The notes beneath the pieces were generated by a model. That model saw nothing but the letters and a program-made list of their open reading frames with translations. It had not been told where the DNA came from and did no database searches. Position numbers and translations under genes: made by a program. This document shows positions 9,148 to 18,335 of a stretch of DNA of 40,379 nucleotides, in pieces; within the stretch, counting starts at the first letter, position 1; each line of letters opens with the position of its first letter. The stretch is from Sphingopyxis sp. (lineage in GTDB: Bacteria > Pseudomonadota > Alphaproteobacteria > Sphingomonadales > Sphingomonadaceae), in the NCBI RefSeq assembly GCF_019459305.1, contig NZ_JAIBES010000103.1, positions 1 through 40,379 on the forward strand, given 5' to 3'.

Positions 9148-10127
9148 CACCACGCTGCCGCGCGTTTATCGGCGGGAATATTTTCGTCGAACCAGGCGCG
9201 CACCGGCGCGAGCCCCGGATGCGCCAGATCGCGTTCGAGCAGCCCCCACATCCGCGGCTGGAACTGGCGATACCCCGGCTTGCCATCGCGTTTCCACAAT
9301 CGCACGAACACCCCTAGGATGCGCGTGTTGCGCTGCGCCGCGAGCGCCCAATAAGCATTTTCGATGTCTTGCCCCGTCGCGCCCTGATAACGCGCCAACA
9401 TCGCCGCCTCGACCGCCGGGGTGACATCGCGCCGCGCATCCTCGAGCACCGAGGCGAGGTCATAGGCCGGGTGCCCGATCAGCGCGTCCTGGAAATCGAG
9501 CAGGCCATAATGGGCCACCCCCGCCTTGCCCGGCACCAGCATGATATTTTCGGCATGATAATCGCGCAGCACGGTGACGCGCGGCAGGCCGTCATGCTCC
9601 ACCGGGGCCAGAACCGCTTCCCAAGCGCCGCGAAAGGCATCACGGTCGACGTCGATGCCCAGTGTTGGGCAATACCAGTCGCTGAACAGCATCACCTCCT
9701 CGAGCCACTGTTCCAGCCCCAGCACCGGCAGTCCGGGCATCGGCGGGCGCGTGTGGAGGTGGACGAGCAGGTCGGTCACCCCGGCATATAAATCCACCTC
9801 GCGGTGCAGCGCCGCATCGGCGGTTTCGCGCAGGCGGACATCGCCGAAATCCTCGATCAGCAGCAGCCCTTGCGCCAGGTCGCGGGCAAATATCGTCGGC
9901 GCGGTCAGCTCCTGCTCGCACAGATATTCGGCCACCGCGATGAACGGGCGCGGATCCTCGTGCGGCGGCGGCGCGTCCATCAGCACCGCTTGCCGCGCGC
10001 CGTCGACGACGCGGAAATAGCGCCGGAACGACGCATCGCCGGCAAGCGGCAAAATCTGGGCATCGCCCCAGCCATGCGCGGCAAGGAACGCCGGGGCATG
10101 GGCGGGCGGAATCATCGGAGCGGCCAT
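9147..10127 (-). CDS. amgK: Aminoglycoside-phosphotransferase-fold kinase, probable MurNAc/GlcNAc anomeric kinase AmgK
   Basis: AmgK phosphorylates MurNAc or GlcNAc at C1, feeding MurU. The kinase-like fold is seen in GDASFRRYFRV (nucleotide loop), LIEDFGD, the catalytic loop with VTVLRDYHAENIM and the metal-binding GLLDFQDALIGHPAYDLASVLEDAR. A C-terminal helical part ends near FDENIPADKR. I prefer ATG 10127 (326 residues), which has a G-rich ribosome site 5 bases upstream. ATG 10115 would give an exact ATGA overlap with the tsaE stop and is also plausible. It sits between tsaE and murU in a tightly packed run. Annotation as an antibiotic-resistance phosphotransferase would be misleading. Confidence 0.86.
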   Translation of the reverse strand: MAAPMIPPAHAPAFLAAHGWGDAQILPLAGDASFRRYFRVVDGARQAVLMDAPPPHEDPRPFIAVAEYLCEQELTAPTIFARDLAQGLLLIEDFGDVRLRETADAALHREVDLYAGVTDLLVHLHTRPPMPGLPVLGLEQWLEEVMLFSDWYCPTLGIDVDRDAFRGAWEAVLAPVEHDGLPRVTVLRDYHAENIMLVPGKAGVAHYGLLDFQDALIGHPAYDLASVLEDARRDVTPAVEAAMLARYQGATGQDIENAYWALAAQRNTRILGVFVRLWKRDGKPGYRQFQPRMWGLLERDLAHPGLAPVRAWFDENIPADKRAAAW

Positions 10128-10561
10128 CGGCTCCCCCAAGACGTCGGCACGTCGGCTGTCAAGACGCGCGCGTCGCCGCTCCCCGAAATCGTGATCGACA
10201 GCGCGTCGGGCCAGCCCTGCGATCCCAGCCGTTCGGGCCATTCAATCAGCAGTACGCCGTCGTACAGATAGTCGTCGAGGCCGAGCTCGATCAGCTCGTC
10301 CTCCTCCTCGATCCGGTACAGATCGACATGCGCGATCGGCAGGTCGACCTCGGGAGGCGCATAGGGCTGGACGATCGCAAAGGTCGGGCTCGGCGCCTCG
10401 CCGACCAGTCCGCGCGCCTTCAGCATCGCGCGCGCCAGCGTCGTCTTGCCCGCGCCAAGATCCCCCGACAGCAGGACGACATCACCCGGCATCAACGCCG
10501 CGCCAATCGCCGCGCCAATGCGGTCGGCCTCGGTGAGATTGTAGGAACAAGTGAAATTCAT
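10112..10561 (-). CDS. tsaE: tRNA threonylcarbamoyladenosine biosynthesis ATPase TsaE
   Basis: TsaE is the small ATPase that, with TsaB and TsaD, completes t6A formation at position 37 of ANN-decoding tRNAs. The 149-residue product has the P-loop LSGDLGAGKTTLARAM, the switch-like SPTFAIVQPY and the family motif HVDLYRIEEEDELIELGLDDYL. It ends with LLIEWPERLG and SITISGSGDARVL. ATG 10561 (MNFTCSY) is chosen; an upstream in-frame ATG would run into the repeat at 10575-10651. It overlaps the following amgK gene. Confidence 0.93.
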   Translation of the reverse strand: MNFTCSYNLTEADRIGAAIGAALMPGDVVLLSGDLGAGKTTLARAMLKARGLVGEAPSPTFAIVQPYAPPEVDLPIAHVDLYRIEEEDELIELGLDDYLYDGVLLIEWPERLGSQGWPDALSITISGSGDARVLTADVPTSWGSRWPLR

Positions 10562-10574
10562 AAAATGCGCCGCG

Positions 10575-10651
10575 CCCCTGCGGAGGCAGGGGCCCATCTC
10601 CGGTCGGTGCCATGTTGAGGTGTCGGAAGATGGATCCCTGCCTTCGCAGGG
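10575..10651. repeat. Inverted repeat between divL and tsaE
   Basis: Left arm 10575-10599 (CCCCTGCGGAGGCAGGGGCCC..) pairs with right arm 10628-10651 (GGATCCCTGCCTTCGCAGGG) with few mismatches. It fills most of the divL-tsaE gap. It resembles other intergenic hairpin repeats here in size and design but not in sequence. Confidence 0.65.
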
Positions 10652-10682
10652 AAAAAAGCAAACAAGATGGCGACCAGCGTCG

Positions 10683-13040
10683 TCATACGCGCCGCGGCAA
10701 ACTGATCCGCACCAGCGTCCCTTGCCCAGCCTCGCTCAACACCTCCATCGACCCGCCATGCGCAGCCACGAGCTGGCGTGCGAGCGCGAGGCCGATGCCG
10801 CCCGACGCGGTCCCCGCCTGTTGACCCTTGGTCACCGCGGCGACCGCCTCGGGCATTCCCGGGCCATTGTCCGACACGATGATGTCGATCCCGTGCGCGT
10901 CGCCCGTCGCATGCAGCAGCACGCGGCCGCCCGATTTGCGGGTCGGCGCAGTGTAGCGGACCGCATTGTCGAGCAGCCCCGCGACCAGCCGGGACAGCCG
11001 CGGCGCATCGCCGTCGATGCGGCCCAGATCGGGCGAAATATTGCCAACCAGTTCGACCTTCTCGGCCGCGGCAAACGCTCTGGCGTCCGTCAGCGCGCCA
11101 TCGAGCAGCTTGCGCACATCGACCGGCGCCCGCTCGACCACCAGCGACCCCGCTTCGCCCTGCGCCAGGTCCAGCACATTATCGATCTGGCGCCCCAGCA
11201 CCGCGACCGAATCCATGATCGCATTGACGTAGCCCTGCTGTTGCTCGCTCAGCTTGCCGGCATAGCCCGCCTGCAACATCTCGCCGAACCCGCCGATCGA
11301 GGTCAGCGGCGTGCGCAGTTCGTAGCTCATCCGCGACAGGAACGCGGTCTTCACCTTGTCCGCCGCCTCGAGCGCCTCGTTGCGTTCGCGCAGCGCGCCT
11401 TCCATCTTCCGGCTCGGGGTGATGTCGAGCATGATGAGCAGCGCATTGCCGTCGGGCAGCGGGATCGATGCGAAATCGAAATAACGCCCATCGGCAAAGC
11501 CGATTTCGCCGCCGCGCTGTTGCCGCTCCAGGGTCGCGGCGCGGATGACTTCCTGGACGATGCTGATCTGGTTCGGTTTCACCAACCGGTCGGCCAGCCC
11601 ACCCATCAGCGCATCGACGCGCGGATGCGCCGCCAGCGTCCCCTCGTCGATCCCCCACAGGCGGCGGAAGCGCTGGTTCCACAGATGCAGCCGCCCGTCG
11701 GGGGCGAACACCGCGATCGCCTCGAACAGATTGTCAAAGGTCGCGGTGCGGACACGCAGCAGGGTGTCGCGCGCGCCCGCCAATTGCACCTGTTCGGTCT
11801 TGTCCTCGGCGATCAGCAGCAGTCCGCCATCGGGGGTTGGCTGCGCCACAACATGCAGGTGAGTGCCGTCGCGCAGCAGCCAATCCTCTTCGCTCGCCCC
11901 CGCCTGCGCAAACCAGTCGACATGCGCTTGCCGCCATTCGGGATAGTCACGCACCTCGGGGGTCCGCCCGCCCTCGCGCCATGCATCGAGCAGCCGCGCG
12001 AACGCCCGCGCCTCGCTTACATCCTCGGCATCGAGCGCAAACAGGCGGCGGAACGGCAGATTGGCAAAGGCCAGCCCCTGATCAGGACCGAATTGCGCCA
12101 CCGCCGCCGACAATCGGTCGAGCAGTTCGCGCTGCGTATCGACGAAGCGGCGGTGGGCGCCGCGTTCGCTCTCCAGTTCCTGAATGTCGATCGCATAGCC
12201 TGCGATGCCGATCACCCGGCCGCCGGTCGGCGCCAGCGGCACATCGACGACGCGCATGATCCGGCGCTCACCCTCGATCGTCACCGGGATCGTGCGGATT
12301 TGCGCCGAACCCGCAATGCGCGCTTCGTCGGCGGCTTCGGCGGCGCTGACCCCGGCGACGGTTTCGCACAGCTCGATGCCGCCATCGATCACCGCCACCG
12401 CGCTCTTCGCCTCTACCGCGCGAACATAGGCGCTGTTGACGAGCGCGAGATTGAGGTCGGTGTCGCGGAACCACATCGGGAAAGGCGCCGCCTCGATCAG
12501 CCCCGACAGCGCCTCGAACGCCGCCATCGCCTCGTCGCGATCGCTGCGCGCCTGTGCCAGTGCGTGCTGGCCGTCGGTCGCATCGCTCAGCCACAGCAGC
12601 ACGCTGCCCGGCCCGCCGACCGCCTGCGGCGCCGGAGCGCCGTGCAGGATGATCGTGCGCTCGCTCCCCTGCGGTTTCAGGCTCAGCGTGAAGGGTTTGG
12701 CGCCGCGCTGCGCGCCGAGGATCGCCTGACGCAGCGCGTCATGGCCATCGGGGTCGAGCCCGCTGCCCAGCCCGCGCAGCTCGTCAAAATTGCGAGGCCC
12801 TTGCTCCAGGCCCAGCCAGCGCCCCAATTTCTCGCTCGCCTCGATCCGCCAGTCGGCGCGCACGATAACCGGCAGTTGCGGCGACGCCTCGACCAGACTG
12901 CCAAGCCGCTCGGCCTGCCCCGCCACAAACGCCGCGCGCCGCTGCATCGCAATCCCGCGCCCGACTGCCCACAACCCGGCGAGCAGCCAGAGCGACGCAA
13001 ACAGGCCCAGAGCAAAGAGCCCGCCCGACGATAGCGTCAT
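10683..13040 (-). CDS. divL: DivL-type PAS sensor kinase homolog with Tyr at the phospho-acceptor site
   Basis: In Caulobacter, DivL is a membrane pseudokinase that binds the response regulator DivK and controls CckA, hence CtrA and cell-cycle progression. This 785-residue protein has one N-terminal membrane helix (about residues 5-27) and several PAS-like regions, the last around SRKMEGALRERNEALEAADK. The dimerisation box reads FLSRMSYELRTPLTSI: Tyr573 (codon 11322-11324) replaces the histidine of the usual SHELRTPL, as in Caulobacter DivL. The ATPase domain looks intact, with LLDNAVRYT (N box), VSDNGPGMP and GGIGLALARQL. It heads the tsaE-amgK-murU-addB-addA-trxA block. The call rests on the Tyr, domain order and length. 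Confidence 0.88.
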   Translation of the reverse strand: MTLSSGGLFALGLFASLWLLAGLWAVGRGIAMQRRAAFVAGQAERLGSLVEASPQLPVIVRADWRIEASEKLGRWLGLEQGPRNFDELRGLGSGLDPDGHDALRQAILGAQRGAKPFTLSLKPQGSERTIILHGAPAPQAVGGPGSVLLWLSDATDGQHALAQARSDRDEAMAAFEALSGLIEAAPFPMWFRDTDLNLALVNSAYVRAVEAKSAVAVIDGGIELCETVAGVSAAEAADEARIAGSAQIRTIPVTIEGERRIMRVVDVPLAPTGGRVIGIAGYAIDIQELESERGAHRRFVDTQRELLDRLSAAVAQFGPDQGLAFANLPFRRLFALDAEDVSEARAFARLLDAWREGGRTPEVRDYPEWRQAHVDWFAQAGASEEDWLLRDGTHLHVVAQPTPDGGLLLIAEDKTEQVQLAGARDTLLRVRTATFDNLFEAIAVFAPDGRLHLWNQRFRRLWGIDEGTLAAHPRVDALMGGLADRLVKPNQISIVQEVIRAATLERQQRGGEIGFADGRYFDFASIPLPDGNALLIMLDITPSRKMEGALRERNEALEAADKVKTAFLSRMSYELRTPLTSIGGFGEMLQAGYAGKLSEQQQGYVNAIMDSVAVLGRQIDNVLDLAQGEAGSLVVERAPVDVRKLLDGALTDARAFAAAEKVELVGNISPDLGRIDGDAPRLSRLVAGLLDNAVRYTAPTRKSGGRVLLHATGDAHGIDIIVSDNGPGMPEAVAAVTKGQQAGTASGGIGLALARQLVAAHGGSMEVLSEAGQGTLVRISLPRRV

Positions 13041-13369
13041 CGAGCGCGCGCCACGGCGCGGGTGGACAGGAAAGAGCGGCGGTAGGCCATCAGCCCGCCC
13101 TATCGACTGTCCGCGCGGGTTTCAATCGCTTGGCGTCGGGGTGCCTTCACCGCGCGCCATGGCGGATCATTGAGCCAGGCCGACCATGATGTCCTCGCCA
13201 GGAATCTTACCGCAATCTGCTTGACTTGCACGCGCAGCTTTGGGACGATTCGGCTTGAAAGCATCGAACCCGAATATTGGGGCGGTTGCGAAACGTCATC
13301 GGCTTGACCTTTTGTAAACGCCCCCTGCGGCAAAATGCAGTCAGAATGACAAAAAACTGGGGAATTGAA
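13041..13369. promoter_or_regulatory. Divergent intergenic region, divL / TonB-dependent receptor
   Basis: This 329-bp gap between two divergent genes should hold both promoters. TTGACC at 13304-13309 could be a -35 for the receptor, but no well-spaced -10 follows. I see no credible small gene and no repeat. Confidence 0.35.
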
Positions 13370-16300
13370 ATGAACAGTGAAAAGTGGGTCGCGCCGCGCT
13401 TGCGGCGGAATCTGGGTTTGGCCAGCCTTTCGGCGATGGCTGTGATGCTGGCAACGCCAGCCTTCGCACAGACGGAAGAGGCCGAAGTCGCTCCCGCTGA
13501 CGAAGCGGTCGATAACGGCAATCCGGGCGAGGCGATCGTCGTCACCGGATCGCGTATCCGCCGCCCCAATCTGGAATCGCAGGTTCCCGTCGTTTCGATT
13601 TCCGGCGATGAGTTTTTCGAACGCGGCAACACGTCGGTCGGCGACACGCTGAACGAACTGCCGGCGCTGCGCAGCACATTCAGTCAGTCAAACTCGACGC
13701 GTTTTCTTGGCACCTCGGGCCTCAACTTGCTCGATCTTCGCGGTCTCGGGACGCAGCGCACGCTGGTGCTCGTCAACGGTCGCCGCCATGTCGGTTCGGA
13801 CGTGCTCTCCAACGCGGTTTCACCCGACACCAACACCTTCCCGACCGATCTGATCGAACGCGTCGATGTGGTTACCGGCGGTAATTCGGCCATTTACGGC
13901 TCGGACGCGCTGGCCGGGGTGGTGAACTTCATCCTCAAGGACAGCTATGAAGGCGTCCAGCTGCGAGGCCAGGGCGGCATCAGCAAATATGGCGACGCGG
14001 GCTCCTATTATGGCAGCCTGCTGGCCGGCAAGAATTTCGCCGACGGCCGCGGTAACATTGCGATCAATTTGGAATATGCGCGACAGGACGATTTTTATGC
14101 CTCGGGCCGCCCGAACCTGCGCCAGAATGATGGTTTCATCACGGTCGATACCGATCCCGCGGGTTCGGTAAATGGCAGCGACGGCACCCCCGACGCGCTG
14201 TTCTATCGCGACATCCGCAGCGGCACCTACAGCAATGGCGGCACCTTCCTGTCCTATCTGGGCGGATCGAGCTACACCCCGTTCCTCTTCCAGCCCAACG
14301 GGACGCTGGTCCAGCAGACCGGTATCCAGACCGGTCGGCCGCCGGTACCCGCCTATCTCGGCGGCAATGGCGACAACTTCCGTGATGGGACGCAGTTCGG
14401 CCTCACTCCGACGCTCGATCGTTACAGCGCCAACTTGATCGGTCGCTTCGAAGTCAGCCCGGGTTTCGTACCCTTTATCGAAGCCAAATATGTCCGTACC
14501 GACTCGCTCGGCAATGCATCGGGGCCGTTTTTCACCGGCGCGACCGGATCGCCGCGCGAGCGCTTCTTCACTCAGAACCCGTATCTGAACGAACAAGCCA
14601 AACCGATCATCCGCGACTATTACGGCGACTATTATGATGCGGCCGGCAACGACACTCCCGACGGCATCCCCGACGCCGACCAGACCGGCTTCACCTTCCT
14701 GAAAAATGCCGTCGACCTGACCAACCGCGAAGAACGCGCGCGGCGCGAAACCTATCGCGCAGTGCTGGGTGTTCGCGGCGAGTTCAATGACGGCTGGAAC
14801 TACGAGGTTTCGGCCAATTACGGCGAATTCCGCGAAAAGACGGCCATTCTGGGCAACGTCAATCTCCAGCGTTATTTGCTGGCGATCGACGCGGTCGACC
14901 AGGGCTTGTTCCAGAATGGGGTGGCCAACGGCAATGTCGTGTGCCGCGCGTCGATCGATCCCGCGGCGCGCGTCGCGCTCGAAGTCGCCGCGGATCCGGC
15001 CTACGCAGCGTCACAACTGGCCGCCGATGTCGCGGCCTGCGTTCCCGTGAATCTGTTCGGTTCAGGCAACGTGACGCAGGAAGCGCGTAACTACCTGCTC
15101 CAAGACTCGCTGGCGAAGGGCAAGATTTCGCAATTCGTTGTCAGCGCCTTTATGTCGGGCGATACCGGCAAATGGTTCGAACTTCCGGGCGGTCCGATCG
15201 GCTTTGCAATCGGCGCCGAGTATCGCCGGGAAACCGCCGATTATGTCCAGGACGCAGCAACCGCAGCCGGGATGACCTTCTACAATGCTATCCCGCAGTT
15301 TAACCCGCCGGCCTTCGAAGTGAAGGAAGCCTATGCTGAAATCAGGCTCCCGATCCTCAAGGACACGCCATTTTTCGAGGAGCTGACGGTTTCGGCCGCA
15401 GCGCGCGTTGCTGACTATCGCGGCTCAACCGGCACGGTGTTCGCTTATAATGGCGGCATCGAGTGGGCGCCGTTCCGGTCGCTTCGCTTGCGCGGCAACT
15501 ATTCGCGCGCGGTTCGTGCCCCCAATCTGGCGGACCTTTACACCCCGCTGGGGCAGAATTTCGCGACGGTGGCGGATCCTTGCTCGGCGCGCAATGTCGG
15601 TACCGGCGCTTCGACGCGGGCGGCAAACTGCACGGCAGACGGCGTTCCCGCAGGTTATGACTATGTCTACACCTCATCAATCGGGTTTCTGTCAGGCGGC
15701 AATACCAATCTCGGCGAAGAGACCTCCGATTCGTACACGCTGGGCGGTGTCTTCACTCCCGACTTCATTCCAGGCTTCACCTTTTCGGCGGACTATTACA
15801 ACATCACGGTCAAGGACGTGATCACGGCACCGTCGGCGCAGGGCATTTTGAACGCCTGTTATGACGCGGCCGATCTCAACAACCAGTTCTGTGCGCTCTT
15901 CGAGCGTGCGGGTGCTGGCGGCGGTCCGCGCGGCGAAATTCCCGGGCGCATCCTAGAAAACAGCCTGCAGGTCGTGCCGCTAAACTATGCAAAATTGCAG
16001 GTGACCGGCGTCGATTTCGAAGCGCGCTACGATCGACAGATCGACAACGTCGGCAAGATATCGCTCGGCGGCATCTACACCATGGCGCTCAAGAACAACT
16101 CGTTCCTGTCGCCGACGGACCCGGGCCGCGCCGATCGCATAAATGGCGAACTCGGCGATCCTCAGCACGCCTTCAACCTCAACGCGTCGCTCGTCTCGGG
16201 GCCGTTCACCGTCGGCTATCGCGCTCGTTACATTGGCAAAATGTCGAACGGCGCCTGGGAAAACTACAACAGCGTCCAGGGTCGTCCGCCGCAGAACGAC

Positions 16301-16516
16301 GATGCCTTTGCCGACGGCTTTAAATATTACCCGGCGGTCTGGTATCATGACTTCCGTGTCGGCTTCGACGTCGCCGAAAAATTCACCTTCTATGGTGGCG
16401 TCGACAATGCGTTCGATCGCGACCCACCGTTCGGGCTGAGCGGTGCGGGCGGCGGCAGCGGCATTTATTCAAACCGCGGTCGTTTTTTCTACGCGGGATT
16501 CACCGCCAAGATGTAG
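13370..16516 (+). CDS. TonB-dependent outer-membrane receptor
   Basis: This is a ligand-gated beta-barrel that imports a scarce substrate with energy from TonB-ExbBD. The protein has 1048 residues. The signal peptide ends at about ATPAFA-Q. A TonB-box-like stretch EAIVVTGSRI is followed by the plug domain (NTSVGDTLNELPALRST, LDLRGLGTQRTLVLVNGRR, ERVDVVTGGNSAIYGSDALAGVVNFILK). A barrel with aromatic-rich strands ends in RFFYAGFTAKM. Paired cysteines in presumed outer loops (PCSARNV..ANCTADG; NACYDAAD..FCALF) suggest disulfides. ATG 13370 follows GGGG with about 7 bases spacing; ATG 13346 is an in-frame alternative. The ligand is unknown. The TPR-sulfotransferase lies downstream beyond a terminator. 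Confidence 0.94.
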   Translation: MNSEKWVAPRLRRNLGLASLSAMAVMLATPAFAQTEEAEVAPADEAVDNGNPGEAIVVTGSRIRRPNLESQVPVVSISGDEFFERGNTSVGDTLNELPALRSTFSQSNSTRFLGTSGLNLLDLRGLGTQRTLVLVNGRRHVGSDVLSNAVSPDTNTFPTDLIERVDVVTGGNSAIYGSDALAGVVNFILKDSYEGVQLRGQGGISKYGDAGSYYGSLLAGKNFADGRGNIAINLEYARQDDFYASGRPNLRQNDGFITVDTDPAGSVNGSDGTPDALFYRDIRSGTYSNGGTFLSYLGGSSYTPFLFQPNGTLVQQTGIQTGRPPVPAYLGGNGDNFRDGTQFGLTPTLDRYSANLIGRFEVSPGFVPFIEAKYVRTDSLGNASGPFFTGATGSPRERFFTQNPYLNEQAKPIIRDYYGDYYDAAGNDTPDGIPDADQTGFTFLKNAVDLTNREERARRETYRAVLGVRGEFNDGWNYEVSANYGEFREKTAILGNVNLQRYLLAIDAVDQGLFQNGVANGNVVCRASIDPAARVALEVAADPAYAASQLAADVAACVPVNLFGSGNVTQEARNYLLQDSLAKGKISQFVVSAFMSGDTGKWFELPGGPIGFAIGAEYRRETADYVQDAATAAGMTFYNAIPQFNPPAFEVKEAYAEIRLPILKDTPFFEELTVSAAARVADYRGSTGTVFAYNGGIEWAPFRSLRLRGNYSRAVRAPNLADLYTPLGQNFATVADPCSARNVGTGASTRAANCTADGVPAGYDYVYTSSIGFLSGGNTNLGEETSDSYTLGGVFTPDFIPGFTFSADYYNITVKDVITAPSAQGILNACYDAADLNNQFCALFERAGAGGGPRGEIPGRILENSLQVVPLNYAKLQVTGVDFEARYDRQIDNVGKISLGGIYTMALKNNSFLSPTDPGRADRINGELGDPQHAFNLNASLVSGPFTVGYRARYIGKMSNGAWENYNSVQGRPPQNDDAFADGFKYYPAVWYHDFRVGFDVAEKFTFYGGVDNAFDRDPPFGLSGAGGGSGIYSNRGRFFYAGFTAKM

Positions 16517-16538
16517 AATGCGGCGATCTCGAAAATTT

Positions 16539-16566
16539 GGCCGGGGCTTGCCCCGGCCATTTTTTT
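16539..16566 (+). terminator. Rho-independent terminator after the TonB-dependent receptor
   Basis: A perfect 8-bp stem GGCCGGGG (16539-16546) and CCCCGGCC (16551-16558) with a CTTG loop is followed by A and seven T. It starts about 20 bases after the receptor stop codon. Confidence 0.93.
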
Positions 16567-16645
16567 ACGACTAAGCCGCAGCGATTACGCGGCGAATGGG
16601 CGGGACAATGTCACGGTTCACGGCGCTGCGAACACAGGGATTCTG

Positions 16646-18331
16646 ATGGATCGCATCTCCACCCAAGTCGCTGATATGCGCGAACAGGCCGCAGCGCTTC
16701 GCGCAGCCGGCGAACGCAATAGAGCCGCCGAACTTGACGCACAGGCCGTCGCCCGGGAAGCACAAGACCCGGCGATCATGCAGGCGAGCCACCTGCTGAT
16801 GTCAGGCCAGTTGGCGCAGGCAGAGGCGATCGTGCGGCCACTGCTGGCAAGCGCGCCCACCAATGTCGCCGCGCTGTGCATTCTCGGCGAAATCGCCGTC
16901 CGGCTGGGCATTTATGCGGAAGCGCAGCGCCTGTTTCGCGACGCGATTGCCGTCTCGCCCGACTTCGCCGACGCCAAGACCAATCTCGCGCGCGCCTTGT
17001 TTCGTACCAGCGACTTCGATGACGGCCTGTCGCTGCTCGACGAGGTGCTGGCGCTCGATCCGCGGCATCGCGCCGCGCTCAGCACCAAGCTCGCAACGCT
17101 GGGACAGATCGGAGCCTATGAGCGATCGCTAGCCGCACATGAACAGGCGCTCACGCAGCAACCCGACGCACCGTGGCTTTGGATCGGTTACGGCAATGTC
17201 TGCAAGACAATGGGCCTCTACGACGAAAGCGTATCAGCCTTCCGGGGTGCGCTGTCGCTCGATCGCCGACGCACCGAAGCCTGGTGGGGGCTGGCCAATC
17301 TTAAGCGCGTATCGTTCGACGCCGCCGATCGCCAGGCGATGCTCGATCTCGCCGCCGCCCTGCCCAATGCCGATCCCGGTCAGGTGCAACTGAACTTCGC
17401 GCTGGGCAAGGCCTATGAGGATGCGCGCGATTACGAACGCTCGTTCGCTCGTTATGCGATTGCAAACCGCATCCGCCGCGCCGAACTGCGCTACGACGCG
17501 CAGGCGATGAGCGACGAGGTCACAGAATCGATCGCCTTTTTCGACGCCGACTATTTCGCCGCGACAAAAGGCTTCGGCGATGCCGACGCCAGATTCATCT
17601 TCATCGTCGGCATGCCCCGCGCCGGATCGACGCTGGTTGAACAAATCCTCGCCTCGCACAGTCAGATCGAGGGGACCGCCGAACTGCCTTATATCCCGCT
17701 GATCACCCAAAAGATCGTCGCCGATCGCTGGTCCGATCAGGTCGGCAAATATCCCCAGATCCTGGCGTCACTTCCCCCCGACACCATCGACACGCTGGCC
17801 GCCCATTATCTCCGCTCGGCGGCGCAGCACCGGCAGACCGGCAAGCCCTGGATGATCGACAAGCTGCCGAACAACTGGCTGAATGTCGGGCTGATCCATA
17901 CCCTGTTTCCGGGCGCCAAGATCATCGACGCGCGGCGTGCCGCGATGGCGTGCTGCTTTGCCAATTTCAAACAGCATTTTGCTCGCGGTCAGGGCTTTGC
18001 CTATTCGCTCTCCGACATGGGGCGATACTATCGCGACTATGTCCGCTTCATGGATCATGTGGATAGGGCATTGCCGGATTCGGTGTACCGGCTGGTCCAT
18101 GAACGACTGATCGACGATCCCGAACGCGAAATCCGCGGCCTGCTCGCCTATCTAGAATTGCCGTTCGAGGACGCGTGCCTCAATTTCCATGCGAACAAGC
18201 GCCCGGTGCGAACCCCGAGCGCCGAGCAGGTACGCCGCCCGATCAACCGCGACGCGGTCGATCAATGGCGAAATTATGACAGCTGGCTCCAGCCGCTAAA
18301 GGACGCGCTGGGCGATCTGGCCGACGGCTGA
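16646..18331 (+). CDS. TPR-repeat sulfotransferase family protein
   Basis: Residues about 1-290 are helical repeats of TPR type (AALCILGEIAVRLGIYAEAQRLFRDAI, PDFADAKTNLARALFRTSDF, PWLWIGYGNVCKTMGLYDESV). Residues about 315-555 are a sulfotransferase domain. The 5'-phosphosulfate loop reads VGMPRAGSTLVEQIL, with G-M-P-R-A-G-S at residues 322-328. The later ARRAAMACCFANFKQHF and VRTPSAEQVRRPINRDAVDQWRNY segments fit this TPR-fused group. No signal peptide is seen, so it is probably cytoplasmic; the acceptor is unknown. Such genes are often neighbours of TonB-dependent receptors in sphingomonads (from memory), but the terminator at 16539-16566 separates their transcription. An AGGGA site precedes ATG 16646. 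Confidence 0.85.
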   Translation: MDRISTQVADMREQAAALRAAGERNRAAELDAQAVAREAQDPAIMQASHLLMSGQLAQAEAIVRPLLASAPTNVAALCILGEIAVRLGIYAEAQRLFRDAIAVSPDFADAKTNLARALFRTSDFDDGLSLLDEVLALDPRHRAALSTKLATLGQIGAYERSLAAHEQALTQQPDAPWLWIGYGNVCKTMGLYDESVSAFRGALSLDRRRTEAWWGLANLKRVSFDAADRQAMLDLAAALPNADPGQVQLNFALGKAYEDARDYERSFARYAIANRIRRAELRYDAQAMSDEVTESIAFFDADYFAATKGFGDADARFIFIVGMPRAGSTLVEQILASHSQIEGTAELPYIPLITQKIVADRWSDQVGKYPQILASLPPDTIDTLAAHYLRSAAQHRQTGKPWMIDKLPNNWLNVGLIHTLFPGAKIIDARRAAMACCFANFKQHFARGQGFAYSLSDMGRYYRDYVRFMDHVDRALPDSVYRLVHERLIDDPEREIRGLLAYLELPFEDACLNFHANKRPVRTPSAEQVRRPINRDAVDQWRNYDSWLQPLKDALGDLADG

Positions 18332-18335
18332 CGAA

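Noticed and set aside
9147-10127. Aminoglycoside resistance gene
   Set aside because: The kinase fold alone suggests it, but pairing with a MurU-like gene and chromosomal housekeeping context fit AmgK in wall recycling.
10551-13034. Very long open frame (827 codons) on the plus strand opposite divL
   Set aside because: It is the complement of a gene with clear kinase motifs; high GC content removes stop codons from the antisense frame. Its product is Arg/Gln/His-rich with no family pattern.
13100-13333. Small minus-strand frame (77 codons) in the divL/receptor gap
   Set aside because: It has no ribosome site or family similarity and overlaps the expected promoter region of the receptor.
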